Shown piece by piece: positions 11,501 through 26,500 of a stretch of DNA of 47,189 bases. The notes under the pieces are model-generated. The model worked only from the letters and a program-made list of their open reading frames with translations. It was not told the DNA's origin and ran no database searches. The stretch is from positions 103,974-151,162 of the forward strand of contig KN882970.1 in the NCBI GenBank assembly GCA_000934455.1. Direction: 5' to 3'. Source of the stretch: Apostichopus parvimensis (lineage: Eukaryota > Echinodermata > Holothuroidea > Aspidochirotida > Stichopodidae). How positions within the stretch are numbered: the stretch's first letter is position 1; each line of letters opens with the position of its first letter. Both the position numbers and the translations under genes were made by a program.

Positions 11501-14500
11501 AATAGTTATTTATAATTACAATAATGAAATACAAACTAGCTATTGTTAGATTTTAATGTCACTGCGTACATTGTTTACATTATTAAACAGAAACCAACAG
11601 TGGCTTCATTTGTAGTTAGATATAATATATATATATCTCTATATTTATTTATATATATCTCTATATTTATATATAGAGAGAGAGAGAGAGAGAGATATAT
11701 ATCAATTGTTGGGTTCTAAGTTTCCAGACTATTTTCATCTATAAAAGATCCACATTGTGCATCAAATGAACATTAAATAGCTCACTAAATAGCTCACTAA
11801 AAATTGAACAAATACAATATTTTTGAGGGTTTTTTCTGAGTTTATGGCACATTGAAAACTTGCTAACATTACCATTGTCACAAATTAGTGAACTCCATGC
11901 AAATATTGCAAAAATATCATATAATAATATCGTCACAATTTTTAATTTTTTATAAAATATAATATAATCAGTCTCTCTGTATCTTTGGGTTTTGCGTGGC
12001 ACAATATATTTCCCTATGTAGGAAACCACACACTGAACTATAAGGAAGAGAGAGATGGGGAAGGAGGAGGAGGAGGGGGAAAGGGGGTTCAACTTCTACC
12101 GGCCAATTCTGATGTGCAAAATAAGGCTAGGGTTCGGGTGCTTCAGCTATGAAAGTGTTATAAATCTCGGCTGACTGTCGATGTTTACTCTTTAATGAAT
12201 GAAACTGACTTCTCATGTTTCGAAACTTTCGTCGTCAAACAGATATTCATAGGCAGACTGCAGAAAAAATATCAGAGTTTGGTTTGCATAGTCGGCGGGA
12301 AATTCGATTACGGTACATCTGCAATTTATGCGACCAGCTTTGTCGGCACGGGTACGGAATAGTTTACAGGCCATATTCACTGTACGTCATCTCTGTACCA
12401 CACTGTATGGTTTAATAAATGTCGTTCTTGATTGTAATAATTTGTAACGTTTAACCCAAAGCGACTGGTTACGACCAAAAAAACAAATAGAAAACAGGAA
12501 AAACAACTTTAAATACAATGTGAGACTAGTATACTCAATAACCTCCAAGAATACAATTCAAGTCACATGACATGCATCGTTAATTCCAAACTAATTGCTT
12601 TCGGTCTCGTGACTTTCCTTTGAGATATAGATATCGATATGGAGATACTGAGGGACTCATGTCACTGAGGAATCTCAGGAGACGTCAGGATATATTAAAG
12701 TGTTTACAGCCGTTGGCCTTCAAATTTAGTAGAGTGGGGATCGGGGCAAAGGTTTTCCCGGATCATGTGGTAAGGCTGCTATCTTTCGGGATGATTTCTA
12801 TCTTCTTCTCCCACCTGACCCCCTTCCTCCTCCTTCTCCACCCTCCTCCATTCTCTTCCTTTGTTTCTGTGTGACTCCATTTCAACACAATGACAAGTAA
12901 AACCGGAAAAAAATACTTGAAAGTGCATTCAGAATTTTTTAAATTTTTACATTAAAAGAAAAAAAGGGCTTTCACAATAAGATTTATTTTACAATTCAAA
13001 TCATCGGGGTTAATGGGTTTGACATTTCCAAACGATGGAAAGACATTCAAATGAGGCTGGAAATGATCAAGGTTTATTATCTCTGAAGCCCAAAAAAGAA
13101 TTTTTCGGATGTAAAATTTGTCATTTAAAATCTCGATAACGAGAGATTGTAAACAGAGGATGCTTGGCGTATATTGTCGTGTGAGGACTTCCGATATGTA
13201 CATCCTGACGACATCCAAAAATGGCAACAATTTTGATCGCTTCGATTAACATCAAATTAGCATTTTACTTTCATAGAATATGAAGTATGGCCATGAACTT
13301 CGACAGTTAATATCAAACTGTCCACGTCAACTGTCAATTTTTCAAAATTTCTCGTTCGACAAAACTAACAAATTTATCGATTTCTCATAAAAAGGCTGGC
13401 TGCAGGCCTCAAATGCATTCCGATATAGACTAGTGTTAAAACTCACTGAGCTGTCGATCCAGTGTCCCTATTTCCCGACACCCTTTTAACATTTTGAGAG
13501 ATTACCCTTTCATAAACTACTGTGATTCAACGATTAAAGTGACTGGACTACATAGTCTAGCACACAACTGACCTTTCAGGTCCGGTTTTCAGATGCAACA
13601 CAAAATATCAATAGCAAAAACCATTAATAATACATCTTATGGCCCAACGGTATCTGGGAGGATCTAAGTGTAATCTGTAGCAATTTTGGACAAATACTCT
13701 TTAGGTTTTAGTCCAACATTTGGACCAATTTCCAAGAGCTGATTCAAAGTAGGCTATTGCATCTCATTTGCATCTTATTACTGGAAGTACACAGCCATAT
13801 ATACTCTGCTGATAAGAAGATTCACTTCTTATAATTTACTTTATTCCATGTGGATGCTGAGAAGATAAGATCTTCTGGTCCAAAGAGATGCAATTAATTG
13901 GTAATTATCACTTTCAATAATGAACTCTGCAGCCTCGATACTTATATGCAAATTAGGCTATGCATAGGTATCGCCTTTAGAAGTACTACTGACAATGAAA
14001 AGCTAAGGAAAGAAATTTTGTTGATGGGTAATCAAAGAATGGAACATCCGTTTCCGTGACGACATCAAAACACTCAAAATCTAATTTTTTATAATTTTTT
14101 AAGTTTTTATTTTGAACACCCCTTTAATAAGGTCAACATACTTTTCAGCTTTCTTTTGCTACTTCATACCATGATGTGGAAAAGTATTGAAGTGGAAGTC
14201 CACTCTATGTGGTTTAAATGTTGCTTGATGTTTCATCCACATGTTCTTTCAAAATTGCTATAACTACAAGTTGCTTTAATTGCAAATAGCTAATTTCAAA
14301 AAGCCAACGTACACTTTCGTCAATTTCCGATCAAACAGGGTATCGTTCGAAGCAGAAACGTTTTTGCTTAACCTGTAACATTATAAACAAATACAGTGAA
14401 AACAGCAAATGGTATATCTACTATACATATTTTTTTAAGTAAGCCAAGCAATTTTAAAAAGGTTGAAATACTGCTTGTTTCTTTCCACTTTTCATTCAAA

Positions 14501-17500
14501 GAAAAATATGCAAATTGCTAATTAAAAAAAAAACCAACATACATTTTTCATTTTCAATAAAAAAAGGTATCATTTAGAAGCAGAAACACATTTCTGTCTC
14601 TAAAATTTATTTTAAAAAAGCAGTAAAACTGAGAATGGTATAATTTGTCCTTTCAAACAAAAAAACCTTCTGAGATTGTTACTTTATTTTTGCTCCATCG
14701 CTGATGACAGAAAAAGATTAAAATTTTGATCCGTTGGTTTTGTTACTAATTTAAAACCAATACGGTCTTTAAGACTTTCAAATGTCAAAGGCATCATTTA
14801 AATTTCCGCTACGCAGTAATTTCCGTAATCGATTCCATTACGTTCAAAGTCTGACTCCTCTCCCGTTATTTAAGATAAATGACAAACTTATGTCAATGTT
14901 TACATCATATAATGCAACAAAAATTGAGTAATATATAGAGTACATTTGCATCGTAAATATTTGCCAAGCAACAGATGACTGTAAGTTAATTGTTTGACAA
15001 ATACGGTTAAAGTTGCCTGCCATGGATTATTGAAGGAAGTTTTTGACACTCTTGGGATTTCTAAGATACAAAAGAGATACTGTTAACGACATGCTTTAAT
15101 ATCTACTGCAAAAAGCCTGCGTACGTAAATATATATAAAGTTTAAACAGAGAGCACGATTTTAAGATCCTGGCAAGTCATCTTTGGAGGCCAAATAAGAC
15201 GTCAGGCCCTCTCTAAATTTAATACATCTTGCTATTTCTATTGTGAGAATAGAAGGTTTAACTATTCAAAATTAAAGCCTTGCTAAAATGTCCTGGATCG
15301 CCAAGATGGTTCAAACACAGAGTTTGAGGTCTCCAACATCTGTCAACAATAATTCATTAAGTTTTACTGCTTTTGTGTGCAGTGTGTTGTGACAAGTCAA
15401 GACTCAAGTCTAACAATATCTCGAAAATGAAGCTACTAAAAAATTAAACAATGTTTGTCCTCACAGATTCAAAGACTGGACCTCGAGTCAGGAAAAAAAT
15501 TCACCGACAACGACTGGATTCAACCTTAAAATGAAGTGACTTCATTAGACCTCTAATTGTGTACACATGATTCATCACTACAACATTTAAGAGCAATAGT
15601 TTACTTAACAGTATACACTGACAGTTTACCAAATTTGAATACGTCACAGAGTATAATATATATAACTATATATATAGCTATATATAACAAGTCTCAACTA
15701 GTCTCAACATATATATCTATATATATATATATATAATTGAAATCGTAATAAGTTGGAAAATCAAGAACAGTGAAAAAACTTCCAGCCTCCACCAGGACTC
15801 GAACCCGGGCCTCCCGCTTTGTACGCAGACACCCTAACCAATTCGAAACTGGTAAACAAGGTCGTAATTCCACTGTAGGCGTTTGTCACCTGTATCGAAC
15901 AATACTAGCTCTGTCCTGGTGACATATTTTGCCTTACTCTAGAGATCAAATATGATCGTAACCAACTCGAAATCATTTGTGAATTCTAAAGCCGGATCTC
16001 GAAAGAGATATTTTGAACAGACTTTATGTTAATGAAATGGACGTAAACGACAAAGGCAAATGAATATATATAAATGTAGAAATCGTAATTAGTTGGAAAA
16101 TCAAGAACAGTGAAAAAACTTATATATATATATATTATGTAATCAATCAAAGAGAGGCAGGTACGTCAACAAATCTGTGTTCATAACAATGGTATAGTAC
16201 CATACTTACCCTTTTTGTGAGGGCCACGATAATTTGCTTCTCGCAACAGTCCAGGACACCAAAATTCTGTAAGATGAACAAAACAGGCGATCTATTATAT
16301 AACATGATGGCAAAAATTATGGTCACAAAAGATGACATAGGCTATTCTTACTTTATTGGTGTTACGGCATGCTCTGGTCATAACCCGAACCAAAAGGTTA
16401 CCCTCCCATCTCCCCCCCCCCCTCCCTGGATTTAACTCTGTGTACTCATATTCCATTGCATAGATGGATCTAGCCATCTGTCAAAGTATACTTCTGGGGA
16501 AACTAACTAAAATATTATCTTTTAATTCTTACACTGCAATACCTGTTACACAGTTTATTTCACTAGTCTTACAAGCAACACCATATATTTATCCCAACCC
16601 CTGCCCCCCCCACCCCCTCCTTACTGTACAAGTACAATAGTTCATACGTTTGTTTTCTTCATTCTCTCAAAGCATCTGCATAAAGGGTTAGAAATTAACC
16701 TAGGATACTAATGAAACGACTGAAGAAGACAGTCTAGGTATTTTCGTCATGTCCATTGAACAAAACGATGTTTCGATAAAGAATTACAAACTCTAATATA
16801 TTTGACATATTTTGATATTGTTTGGAGTAGTATTTCACTATTATTTATCATCCTGAATCTATATAATATTTTTGAGTGAATGAACGAAGACAAAAGACAA
16901 GAAAACAAACCCTGGCTGTGTCTCGCCTTTCCTCCACACGGTCTGATTCTAGTTTGGTCAACATCACCTGACGAGCAAATAAACAAATAAATAAACAATA
17001 TTATGGATGGATTTCTTTCCTTTGATCAACTCTGTCGTCTGGTCTGTATGTTAGTTTTAACTATGATATTGAACTTCACTGAACATTTCAAATCTCATTT
17101 TATGAGTTATTGTAGGTCATATGGTATTGGGCTCAACGCCAAGCAACTGAGCAATCCAATGTTAAACAGGTATATACCAAGCACCAAATAAAAAAAAAAT
17201 CTAACCAACATAAAGGAGGATAAACCAAGCATCAAAAATATCAATTCAAAATGAAACAAAAGAAATACCAAGCAACAAAACAACCAAAGATAATAAGATA
17301 AAAAGAGGAAGATATACCAAACAACAAAGTAATCCAACCTTAAAGGGATACAATAAACAACAATTCAATTCGACCTTACAGCTGCACATTGCATTGGTTT
17401 GTGTGCTTGTGTCGACACTTGCAGTGGCGTTGTCAAGGGGTGGCCTGGGGGGGGGGGGGCAGGTGCCCTCCCAAAAACAAAATTGTGCCCCCCAGGTGCC

Positions 17501-20500
17501 CCCACCCCAATGCAATTTGTAGTGTTAAGAAAAAATACTCAAACAAAAACTTTACCTGCCACAATTAAAAAAAAACATGAATATCGGACAGACCAAGCCC
17601 GAAAATTCATGAACATAAAGTTACTCCAAGTTGCAAAATATAGCACCAGATTGCATCTAAGGACCCATAATTAATCAAAATAATTCTCAGAATTCTCATA
17701 GACCCCTCCCCCAGGACAGCATTCACAAATAAACATTGTGCCCCCCCTAATTAAGTGCTGTGCCCCCCAGGATTGAAATGTCTGGTGATGCCACTGGTCA
17801 CTTGTGTCCGAACACGTCAATTAATGTCATATCTTCATTCTAGCTAAGAGAGTAACATGGTAACAATGTGGCCCTCCAGTCACACCCTAAATTAAAAGTG
17901 GGCACTGTCATATCTGTCCAATCTAGTTCTGTGCTATCAACGAAAATGAAGCCCACCCAATGAACGTTTGGCTACCACACACAAACGTCCAATCGTCGAC
18001 CAATCAGAGAGCTCCATTGACGTATTGTCGATCACCCCAGCTAAATCGAGTTGGAGCTTCGAGCATCGGTAAGCATTGTATCAAAGTCTCCGAAATATAC
18101 TTGACTTGTACCTGCCATTCCTAGTTAATCACCAGTGGTTTATACAATCTCGTGCATAATCTTTTGAAACATATTTTCACGGCTAGCGAAATACACTGAG
18201 ATATGAAAAGTCCTTGGAGATGATTAAAACGGGATAGATCCTGTGCGTTAGGACCGATATAACAGCGCCCTCGGTGGAAACGCTCAAGATCCCCCATTAC
18301 TTCACTCAATCGGATAGCTTAATCATTAATGGTGTTATCGAAAAACAGAACAAATTGGCCTCTCACAAGTTGAGTATAATGTTGTAATTTTCTTTGGCAA
18401 TCTGCAGTTTTTCAGTCAAGTAGCAGATATTAACGTATCTAGGTGCATTTATCTTTCCTTTTAACGACTCTTTTCTCGGCATTACTGGATAATGAAGAAG
18501 TTTACTCGACTCAAATACAGCTTAATTAGAAGCAGAACGTACAAAACCAAACAACAAAAGCAATGCAACTCTAAGAAGGAGGCAATGTTGTGTCTAAAAA
18601 ACAAAGCAATACATAAAACTAATATTTAACACAACATGACATAGCATCGATAAAAACCAAGCAACAATGCAACAACTATATACCATCAAAACATGTTAAG
18701 ATGAAGTTTACCTGCTTAACGAAAACAAAAAACCCCTGATGTGTTCTCCAAAGTTCATTTTGTTAAGACTATCAAAGCAAACACAAGATGAATGAATGCA
18801 CATATAGCAATCTCCTTTAAGTATTTTTTCGATGACCTAAAACATTTCCTACCCTCCAAAGACCTTTTTAATACCACAGTCAGCTTTTTTTGGGAATTTA
18901 TATCACTGCTATATCCACCAAAACTGTTGACCCCCGGGCTCCTCTTTTTTCCTAATAACTATAATGCAGTTTTGTCAATGACATGAAAGTCTTAAGGGCA
19001 TGTAGCTATTTTTATCGATGAAAAAGCCACATGGTCTGAGAAGATCATTGTCAGTGTCACTCTATTTGATTACTCTGTTACAGACAATATTAAACTTGGG
19101 CCCATTTTTTTAATTTATTTTTTAAAAATATTTTTAACAAGAGGGGAGAATCACTTCAGTCTATTCCACCTAAATATGACACGATATCCCGAGACAAGAA
19201 AATATATACAGTTTTTTCTATTATTAACTTCCTTTTTTCTTCCTTGTTCTTCTTAACTGTTATCATAAAAGTCAACAATTATAACCACCTATTTATAATA
19301 ATTTTGTTTTCTCTATTAAATATTATGACAATAGTCATAAAAATCTGCCAATTCAATTCAATGGAAAACATAATTGAGATATTCCACTATATTACTATCA
19401 CAAGGCTTTTCATGTTTCGAGGTGTTTAATCTTTTATGTCGTTCACATTCTCTGCCGAGCACCTCAAAGACTCTCTATTAACGAGAAGTCTTTTACAATT
19501 TGTCAGTGAAGCCAGAGATGAGAGCCGAATGGGTACACCATAGATTTCTTTCGAAAGAGCACAGCTATTGTTTCGCTAAACTTTCCCAGCCACATTTTCT
19601 GTTGTTGATATGCTGGTAAAGTAGTTAAATTGACCTGAAACACCCCGTCCAACCTTTGAACAAAATTCATTTTGAATTTTTCCAAATCACTGTTCAGGTG
19701 TTGATTAATACTCATACATAATTTAACCGTAAGTTTATTCATCGGCCAGACGCAGCCACTTGGATCTTTTCCATTTGTAAAACTACTAACTTTTAGGATA
19801 ACGGTTTTATCCTTGCAAACATGAAGAAATGAAATACATTCAAAAATAAAACGACTGTATAGTTCTTCCACAAGCATTGATGGCTACTGTAGCAAGGTGA
19901 TTCATGATAAATATATAGATAACATTGAAAGTGTCTTTTTTTCCTTTTATATTATAAACATTGCTATGTACTACAAAGCCACGTTTTTTAAAAGGATTTT
20001 AGCAATGTGGTACCAGTGGATATTAATTTGAAAGACTCTTTCAAACCGTTGTTTGCCTAAATATCTTAACTTTCAAATTGCATGCTACAAAAACTTGTTG
20101 CTATGACAGCCTACCAGCACATTGACTCTGTACTTATCACTCAGTAGTTATCCAAGAAATATAATATCACAAAATCAATATTTATTGAACCATATGTTAT
20201 GCGCGTTTTTCACTGATGAATCATCAGTGTTAATTACACCAGTAAGAAAGCAAATTTTGAGTCAACAACCACATAAAGTATACCATGCAGTAATTATTCC
20301 TACTCAAGAGCATTAAAGGGACATTCCATGACAAAAAACCAAAGGGGCACATCACTATGCTTGCAGGCAATCCAGAAATAGTACACACCGCAGTGTTTGT
20401 TACAGAGTCTTATCTGATTATAAGTTTTTTTAGGTTTGCTAAATAAACCTGTTGCTACGCACAGAATAACACAAGTCTGTAATATCGTCATGGTAACAAT

Positions 20501-23500
20501 TTTGTAAAAAGCATTCCTTTCCTATTTATCCATCTTGCTTTTAAAATATGATTAACTTGGAAGGTTTGCTTTAAATAGCTGATAATGTTCAAGATGCTTC
20601 ACCAAAATGCCAAAAATAGTGTCAGAATATTTTGCCCCACTTTTTGCAGATTGCATTACAAAAGTTTATAAATAATAACGGTATTTTCTGCTTGATTGCC
20701 ATGACGATGTAACTCGACATGCTGTTGCCAGATACATTCATAATGTTTCAAGTTAAAACAATTCACGATTAAAACATGCTATACCCATGACGTGGTTTCA
20801 CTCAGAGATAAAAACAGTTAATATAAAAAATTATAGCAAAAACATACAGTCACATTCTGGCACCAAAGTATCTGAAATTTTTAATCAGAAAATGTCAATA
20901 ATAATGGTTACCATTATTCTCTTCCACTTTGGGCCATCTTTGTCCAATCTCCGTACACCTGATTTACATTCTGAGAAGAAAGAGAGACAAATAAGTCATA
21001 AAGTTGCCCAAAAAAGGCTGACCTCTTTAAAACCTGACCTCTTTAAAATACTTCTCATTCCAGCTCATATACAATGGGGTGGGGGGGAGGCGGGGGCGGG
21101 TATCATCTGATTTTACCTCGCCCAAATTGCTTGCGAAATCCTTGTCAACAGTTGAAAATTTGAGATAAAACACATCTAAACAGGGTATGACTTCTTGCAA
21201 CATCCCTCACAGTAACTAGTGCAACTATGTGGGTGTGAGATAAAAAACGATTGTCGTCATATTAATCGCCCACGTAAAAATTTGGTGCGGGCAAAAATAA
21301 ATTACAAACGCTGGTATTTTCTACATCATGACTGCTGTTTTTGCCACGATGGACAAATTTACATCGACTGATGAACGTAAAATCTACACGCATGTCTCCC
21401 ATGCATGAGATATTCTTTTGGCTCAGTTCATTAATATTAACAAAATTTCAAGAGAAATGCATGCAAGCAATACCATCAAATTTTACAGTAGATTTTTATT
21501 ATTTTTTTTAATAAAAGAGGGCTCTTTTAGTTTTATATTTCCTTTGCCTTCTCAGTATTCATTTTAATAACTAATTTTACTTACAACGGATGTGGTTTAA
21601 CAACACTCTAAGGAAAAGCTTTATAAGCAGAATAATATGACAGCCATTAAAACTGTAAAACATAATAAAATATTTTGACAAATGGTGTAATATTCAAAAA
21701 TTTTCTAATATGAAAGTAATCAACAATGTTGACAATCCTCCGAAGAAAATGAAACAAGAGAATCGGTTTTCCAGCTTTATTTTTGTAACATTTTTCTTTT
21801 TGTTTAGTTTTATATGTCATGAGTGTTTTTTATTGTACACACAATTTGTTTTTCTTTCTTTTCTTCTGTTTTCTTTTCGTAATTGTACTTTTTTCTTCCT
21901 ATCCTTGATGTAATAGTTCTACTTTGTTAGGCCCAACAGAATTCTGGAATATTCTCTTTCACAACTGATGTATTACTTTCAATGATTCAAATGTTTATGT
22001 TTATGTGTAAACATAGAATCAAATGAGATGAAATGAGATGAAGTGAGATGAAATGAGATGAAATGAAATGAGATGAAATGAGATGAAATGAGATGAAATG
22101 AGATGAAGTGAGATGAAATGAGATGAAATGAGATGAGATGAGATGAGATGAGATGAGATGAGATGAGATGAGATGAGATGAGATGAAGTGAGATGAAATG
22201 AGATGAGATGAGATGAAATGAAATGAGATGCAATGAGATGAAATGAGATTAGATGAGATGAGAGATGAAATGAGATGAAATGAGATGAAATGAGATGAAA
22301 TGAGATGAAATGAGATGAGATGAGATGAGATGAGATGAGATGAAATGAGATGAAATGAGATGAAATGAGATGAAATGAGATGAGATGAGATGAGATGAGA
22401 TGAGATGAGATGAGATGAGATGAGATGAGATGAGATGAGATGAGATGAGATGAGATGAAATGAAATGAGATGAAATGAGATGAGATGAGATTAGATGAGA
22501 TGAGATGAAATGAGATGAAATGAGATGAAATGAAATGAGATGAAATGAGATGAAATGAGATGAAATGAGATGAAATGAGTTGAAATGAGATGAAATGAGA
22601 TGAGATGGGATGAAATGAGATGAAATGAGATGAAATGAGATGAAATGAGATAAAATGAGATGAAATGAGATGAAATGTAAGGAAATTAAATGAAAGTAAA
22701 TGAAACTCATGTCATAAACTTACTTGCTCCAATCAGGCTGGCGAGGTTTACTGCAGCCAAATTCATCTTAGCGCTACCAGGTGGGGAAAACTTCCTGTTA
22801 ACAGAAAGAGAAAATTATTTTGAATAAACAGAACGGAGGTTCAATGAGGTTCATTCATCTCTCAAGAATCTGCGTCTGACTACAACAAACTCGAAGATGG
22901 GACAGTGCATCCTCTTTGGTCAGTGTATTGCTTCAGTTTCAGCTTTTAGTCACGAAAAATATGTCCATAAGATGAGGAAAATAATTTGGAGTGAATAGAA
23001 GATGAATTCCCGACTGTGGTCCTTGTATATGCTAATCCTGTGAAAAGACTGACAAGTCTGCATGGCTAGTGGTTCAGAAATTGAGCTTGAAATGTCTCCC
23101 TGTGATGGGAGGGATCATGACAATAAGGTGCTTAAAGGCTATCGAGACAAAGACTCTTAGCATTGTTTGTTTGTGTCTGTTGTTGTTGTTTTTTTTTAAT
23201 AACATTTAACTCATTTTATTCTCATTTATGAAGGAATAAGACTATTTCTACCAACAAAAAAAATTGTTGCATTTGATGAAATTCTAGACTACAGAGAACT
23301 GTTACAGCTCCAATAAACATTCCTAATGTATCAGGTATTAAAGATACATCAAAACAAAGATTAGAATATTAAAGGTGAAACGTTTGAAGAACATTTGCCG
23401 TTATGACATGACAGACCACCCACTGTGCTCTACTGCAGGGATTGAATGGAGTGTTTATCCACTCAAAATTAGATCCATTCAAGCGACCATATCTTGAGCT

Positions 23501-26500
23501 AGAGACAAGCTAATTGAGATGGGGTTTTTCAACTAACAGTGTGGAAATATTTTTCTTTGCCATAAAGTGTGTCACACTGTTTTGACAGCAGAATATCCCA
23601 CTAACTTTTCTAACTTCACAAAGATGCAAGTTGCCCACAGATAGCCTCAGTAGATAATGACATTGACGACTTCAGACACTCCGAGTCTCATAGGCAAAAT
23701 TAGATAAGGCTTTGGTGCATCTTGCTATTAAGCAAAGCCAATATATGGCTCCCTAATTTACTGTCATTATCATACTAAAAATTAGCAAAATGATTTCAAA
23801 AGTAGAAAGAAAGAAAAAAACATTCGTGAAACAGATAACATACTTTGGAGGCGACTCTAAGGTCAAAGGTTTTGTGATTTGTTTCGGTTGGTAGCCGGTT
23901 CTGCTCTTGTTGTGATTCCGATACATGATGAGGTTGGTTTCCTTGGCGACGTTCATCTGATTCACGAGTCGAATAGTCGGTTCCATTTCTGCAGGAGGGG
24001 TATCGTTCCAGTCGCTCGATATCCGGGGATATTTCTTGTCTGGATTCTAAATGACAGAAAACAAAAGAAGGAAAAGAGCAGTTGTGTTTTAATTGGGAAA
24101 AGTTTAAATACAGATCAATGTTCTGAAGAAAAACAAAACTGATGTAATTTGACACTTGTCAATGTAGTCGTATGTAACATTATTGATCATTTTCATGCTG
24201 TTAAAGGGAATGGGAGCATATCATCTCCTCTTATTGAGGACGAGTAGAAGTGAGGTCTCCATGGAAACAGACCACAAAATACAGCAGAGAACTAACTTGT
24301 TTTCATTATCACAGAAATCTAGAAATGTTACCTATGACTAGCTGTACCAGGCTTCTATCTTTGTCATCCATTATGTGACTTTAATCAGGCCCACAAGTCC
24401 ACTTGCTCGACTAACATCAGGCCCACAAGTCCACTGGCTTGGCTGACATCGGGCCCACAAGTCCACTTGCTTGACTGACATCACTGACTTGGCTTCCAAC
24501 GGTTGACCAACATCAGACTATGAGACCACTGACTAAACATACATCAGGACCACAAGTCCTATCACTGGTCTCACAGAAGGCCAGCAAATCCATTCATTAA
24601 ACATACATCAGTCTCAGTGAAACTGACTTTATACAGAAGACCTACAGGTCCAGTTACCTAACTTTAAACAAGCTCACAAGTCCATTCTTTACGTAGTTTC
24701 CAGCCTAATTGGCAGGGTTATAAAGATGTCTATCATGATAACATCCTGTGATATATTATTGTTGTTTTAGATGTCAATATATTTTTCTGAGAGCCTTATT
24801 TTGCAAAGTTACTATTAAACTACAATAATAAAAGGAAAGAAAAAAGAAAATTTGACAAACGGGAGGTACCACACAGTGGTAAACAGGGTTCAACTGTTCT
24901 TTGAATACACCATATATATTCCCTCCCTCCCATCCTTCTCCCCCCTCCCATATTTGATGTCAAGAATTGTTTGATACACTATAAATTACAGCCAAACACG
25001 TCAGTTAACAATAGCTGATTTAGCTTTTGTCATGTTTTCCATTGTTTGAATATATTCTGTCCGTCCCCCATATTTACCCCTCTGAACTATTTACATGGTC
25101 CTTCCAATTCATGCTTGGACCCCATTTCCATTCCAAACATGAGCTGTGAGTAGTATGTTCAGGCTTCCTACATGGGGAAAGTAAAGTCCCCAAAATGATG
25201 TTAATGTTTAAGAAGATAAATTACTCAAAAAAAACAAAAACTTACTATCCTTGTCAAAGGTAACAGATCTGGGACAGGGACTGGTTTAGGGTAATACTTC
25301 ATATGGACCGGATGAGGGGTTACCGTCCCCGATTCTACCGGCGGTAAGCTTTCGGCGCGAGTACTCGGGCGTGGCCTGCTACCACCGGTGACGGATTTAG
25401 TTATAGTTGTCGATGGTCTGCTACGGTCGTGCTTGTCTGCTATTGGAAGGAGACTCGATGCGGCCTTTGATGGCAAAATAGACGAAACAAAACGTGTCGA
25501 AAATATCTTGGTTAATATTTCAGAATGATTTGATTAATTTCAAGCACTCAGAATGAATCGTGTGTAGAGATAGCATGATAAAAGGGATAGGCGGAATGTG
25601 GACTGTGGGGGTGGGTAAGGGGGAGGGGGAGGGGGAAGGGGAGGGGATGACAGGAAACATAAATGAAGTGAAGCAGCGATGAGATCCATGTGTAACAGTG
25701 TCTCTCATTTACAGAATGAAATCTTCAAAGTGGCTTTAAAACTACTGTACGTCCTTCCTCCCCTTCTACTCTCCTCGAATTGACCTCATGACCTCACAAA
25801 ATTGTCCTCCAAGATTAGTCAAGTGGAGAATATCAGTAACTGAGTATTGCACAGCATCTTAAACCAGCACCACATAATCATCATATCAATGTGTATAGCT
25901 GATTGACATGTTTTCATTCATATATATCCCTTTTCAAAGTTGACTTTTATCGCATGGTCGGCTTAAAGCACACAGACAAGACATATATGACCTAATAGGG
26001 GCAGCACAGTCACAAGTTGTCGCTTCAAATAAACTGTTTACACATTCAGTTGCCCTTCTTTATACCCTACTCTGCACCCTCCCTTCCCACCCTCCTTTTT
26101 GCACCCACCTCTACACCATACTCTGCACATCCTCTGCAGAATGGCAGCTTAAGATTAAGAGTGAGTCATCTAAGCCTAAAGTGACCTCTTCTCCACACGC
26201 TGCTCTACACCCTACTTTGCACCATAATCTGCAGAATGGCAGGTTAAAAATAAGAATGAGTCATCTAAACCTATAAATAAGTGACCTCTTCCCTACACCC
26301 TGCTCTATACCCTACTTTACACCATAATCTGCACATCCTCTGCAGAATGGCAGCATTCAGAATAGAGTGAGTCATCTAAACCTGTAAATAAGAGACCACT
26401 TCTCTAATCCCTGCTCTACACCATACTTTGCACCAGACTCCGCACATCCTCTGCAAAATGGCAGCTTAAGAATAAGAGTCATCTGAACCTAAAGTGACCT

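Larger units (their letters stand above)
10407..16209 (-). other. Large intron between exons 17 and 18 of the coiled-coil/HEAT gene
   Basis: 5.8 kb. It holds a decayed repeat of about 190 bp near 11050-11290, a TA/GA microsatellite (11624-11703), a decayed duplication near 14280-14680 and a SINE (15739-15900). A 92-codon minus frame at 12952-13230 has no splice-site support. Confidence 0.6.
16267..20911 (-). other. Intron between exons 16 and 17 of the coiled-coil/HEAT gene
   Basis: 4.6 kb. It contains the hAT-type MITE at 17422-17796 and an open frame of doubtful value at 19503-19877. The rest is AT-rich with no feature I recognise. Confidence 0.6.

Noticed and set aside
12952-13230. A 92-codon minus-strand frame
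   Set aside because: No matching splice signals, and exons 17 and 18 join well without it.
15781-15860. tRNA gene on the minus strand
   Set aside because: The B box is good, but the A box and stems are poor, and a shared tail with a TA end follows. It is a SINE.
20313-20510. TTAA-type element starting ttaaagggacattcc
   Set aside because: I could not find a matching inverted end.
22249-22710. A 153-codon protein of His, Ser, Ile, Leu and Phe
   Set aside because: It is a translation of the pentanucleotide satellite; all frames of such an array stay open.
23796-24155. A 119-codon minus-strand frame across exon 14
   Set aside because: It overlaps exon 14 in another frame and cannot join exons 13 and 15 in phase.
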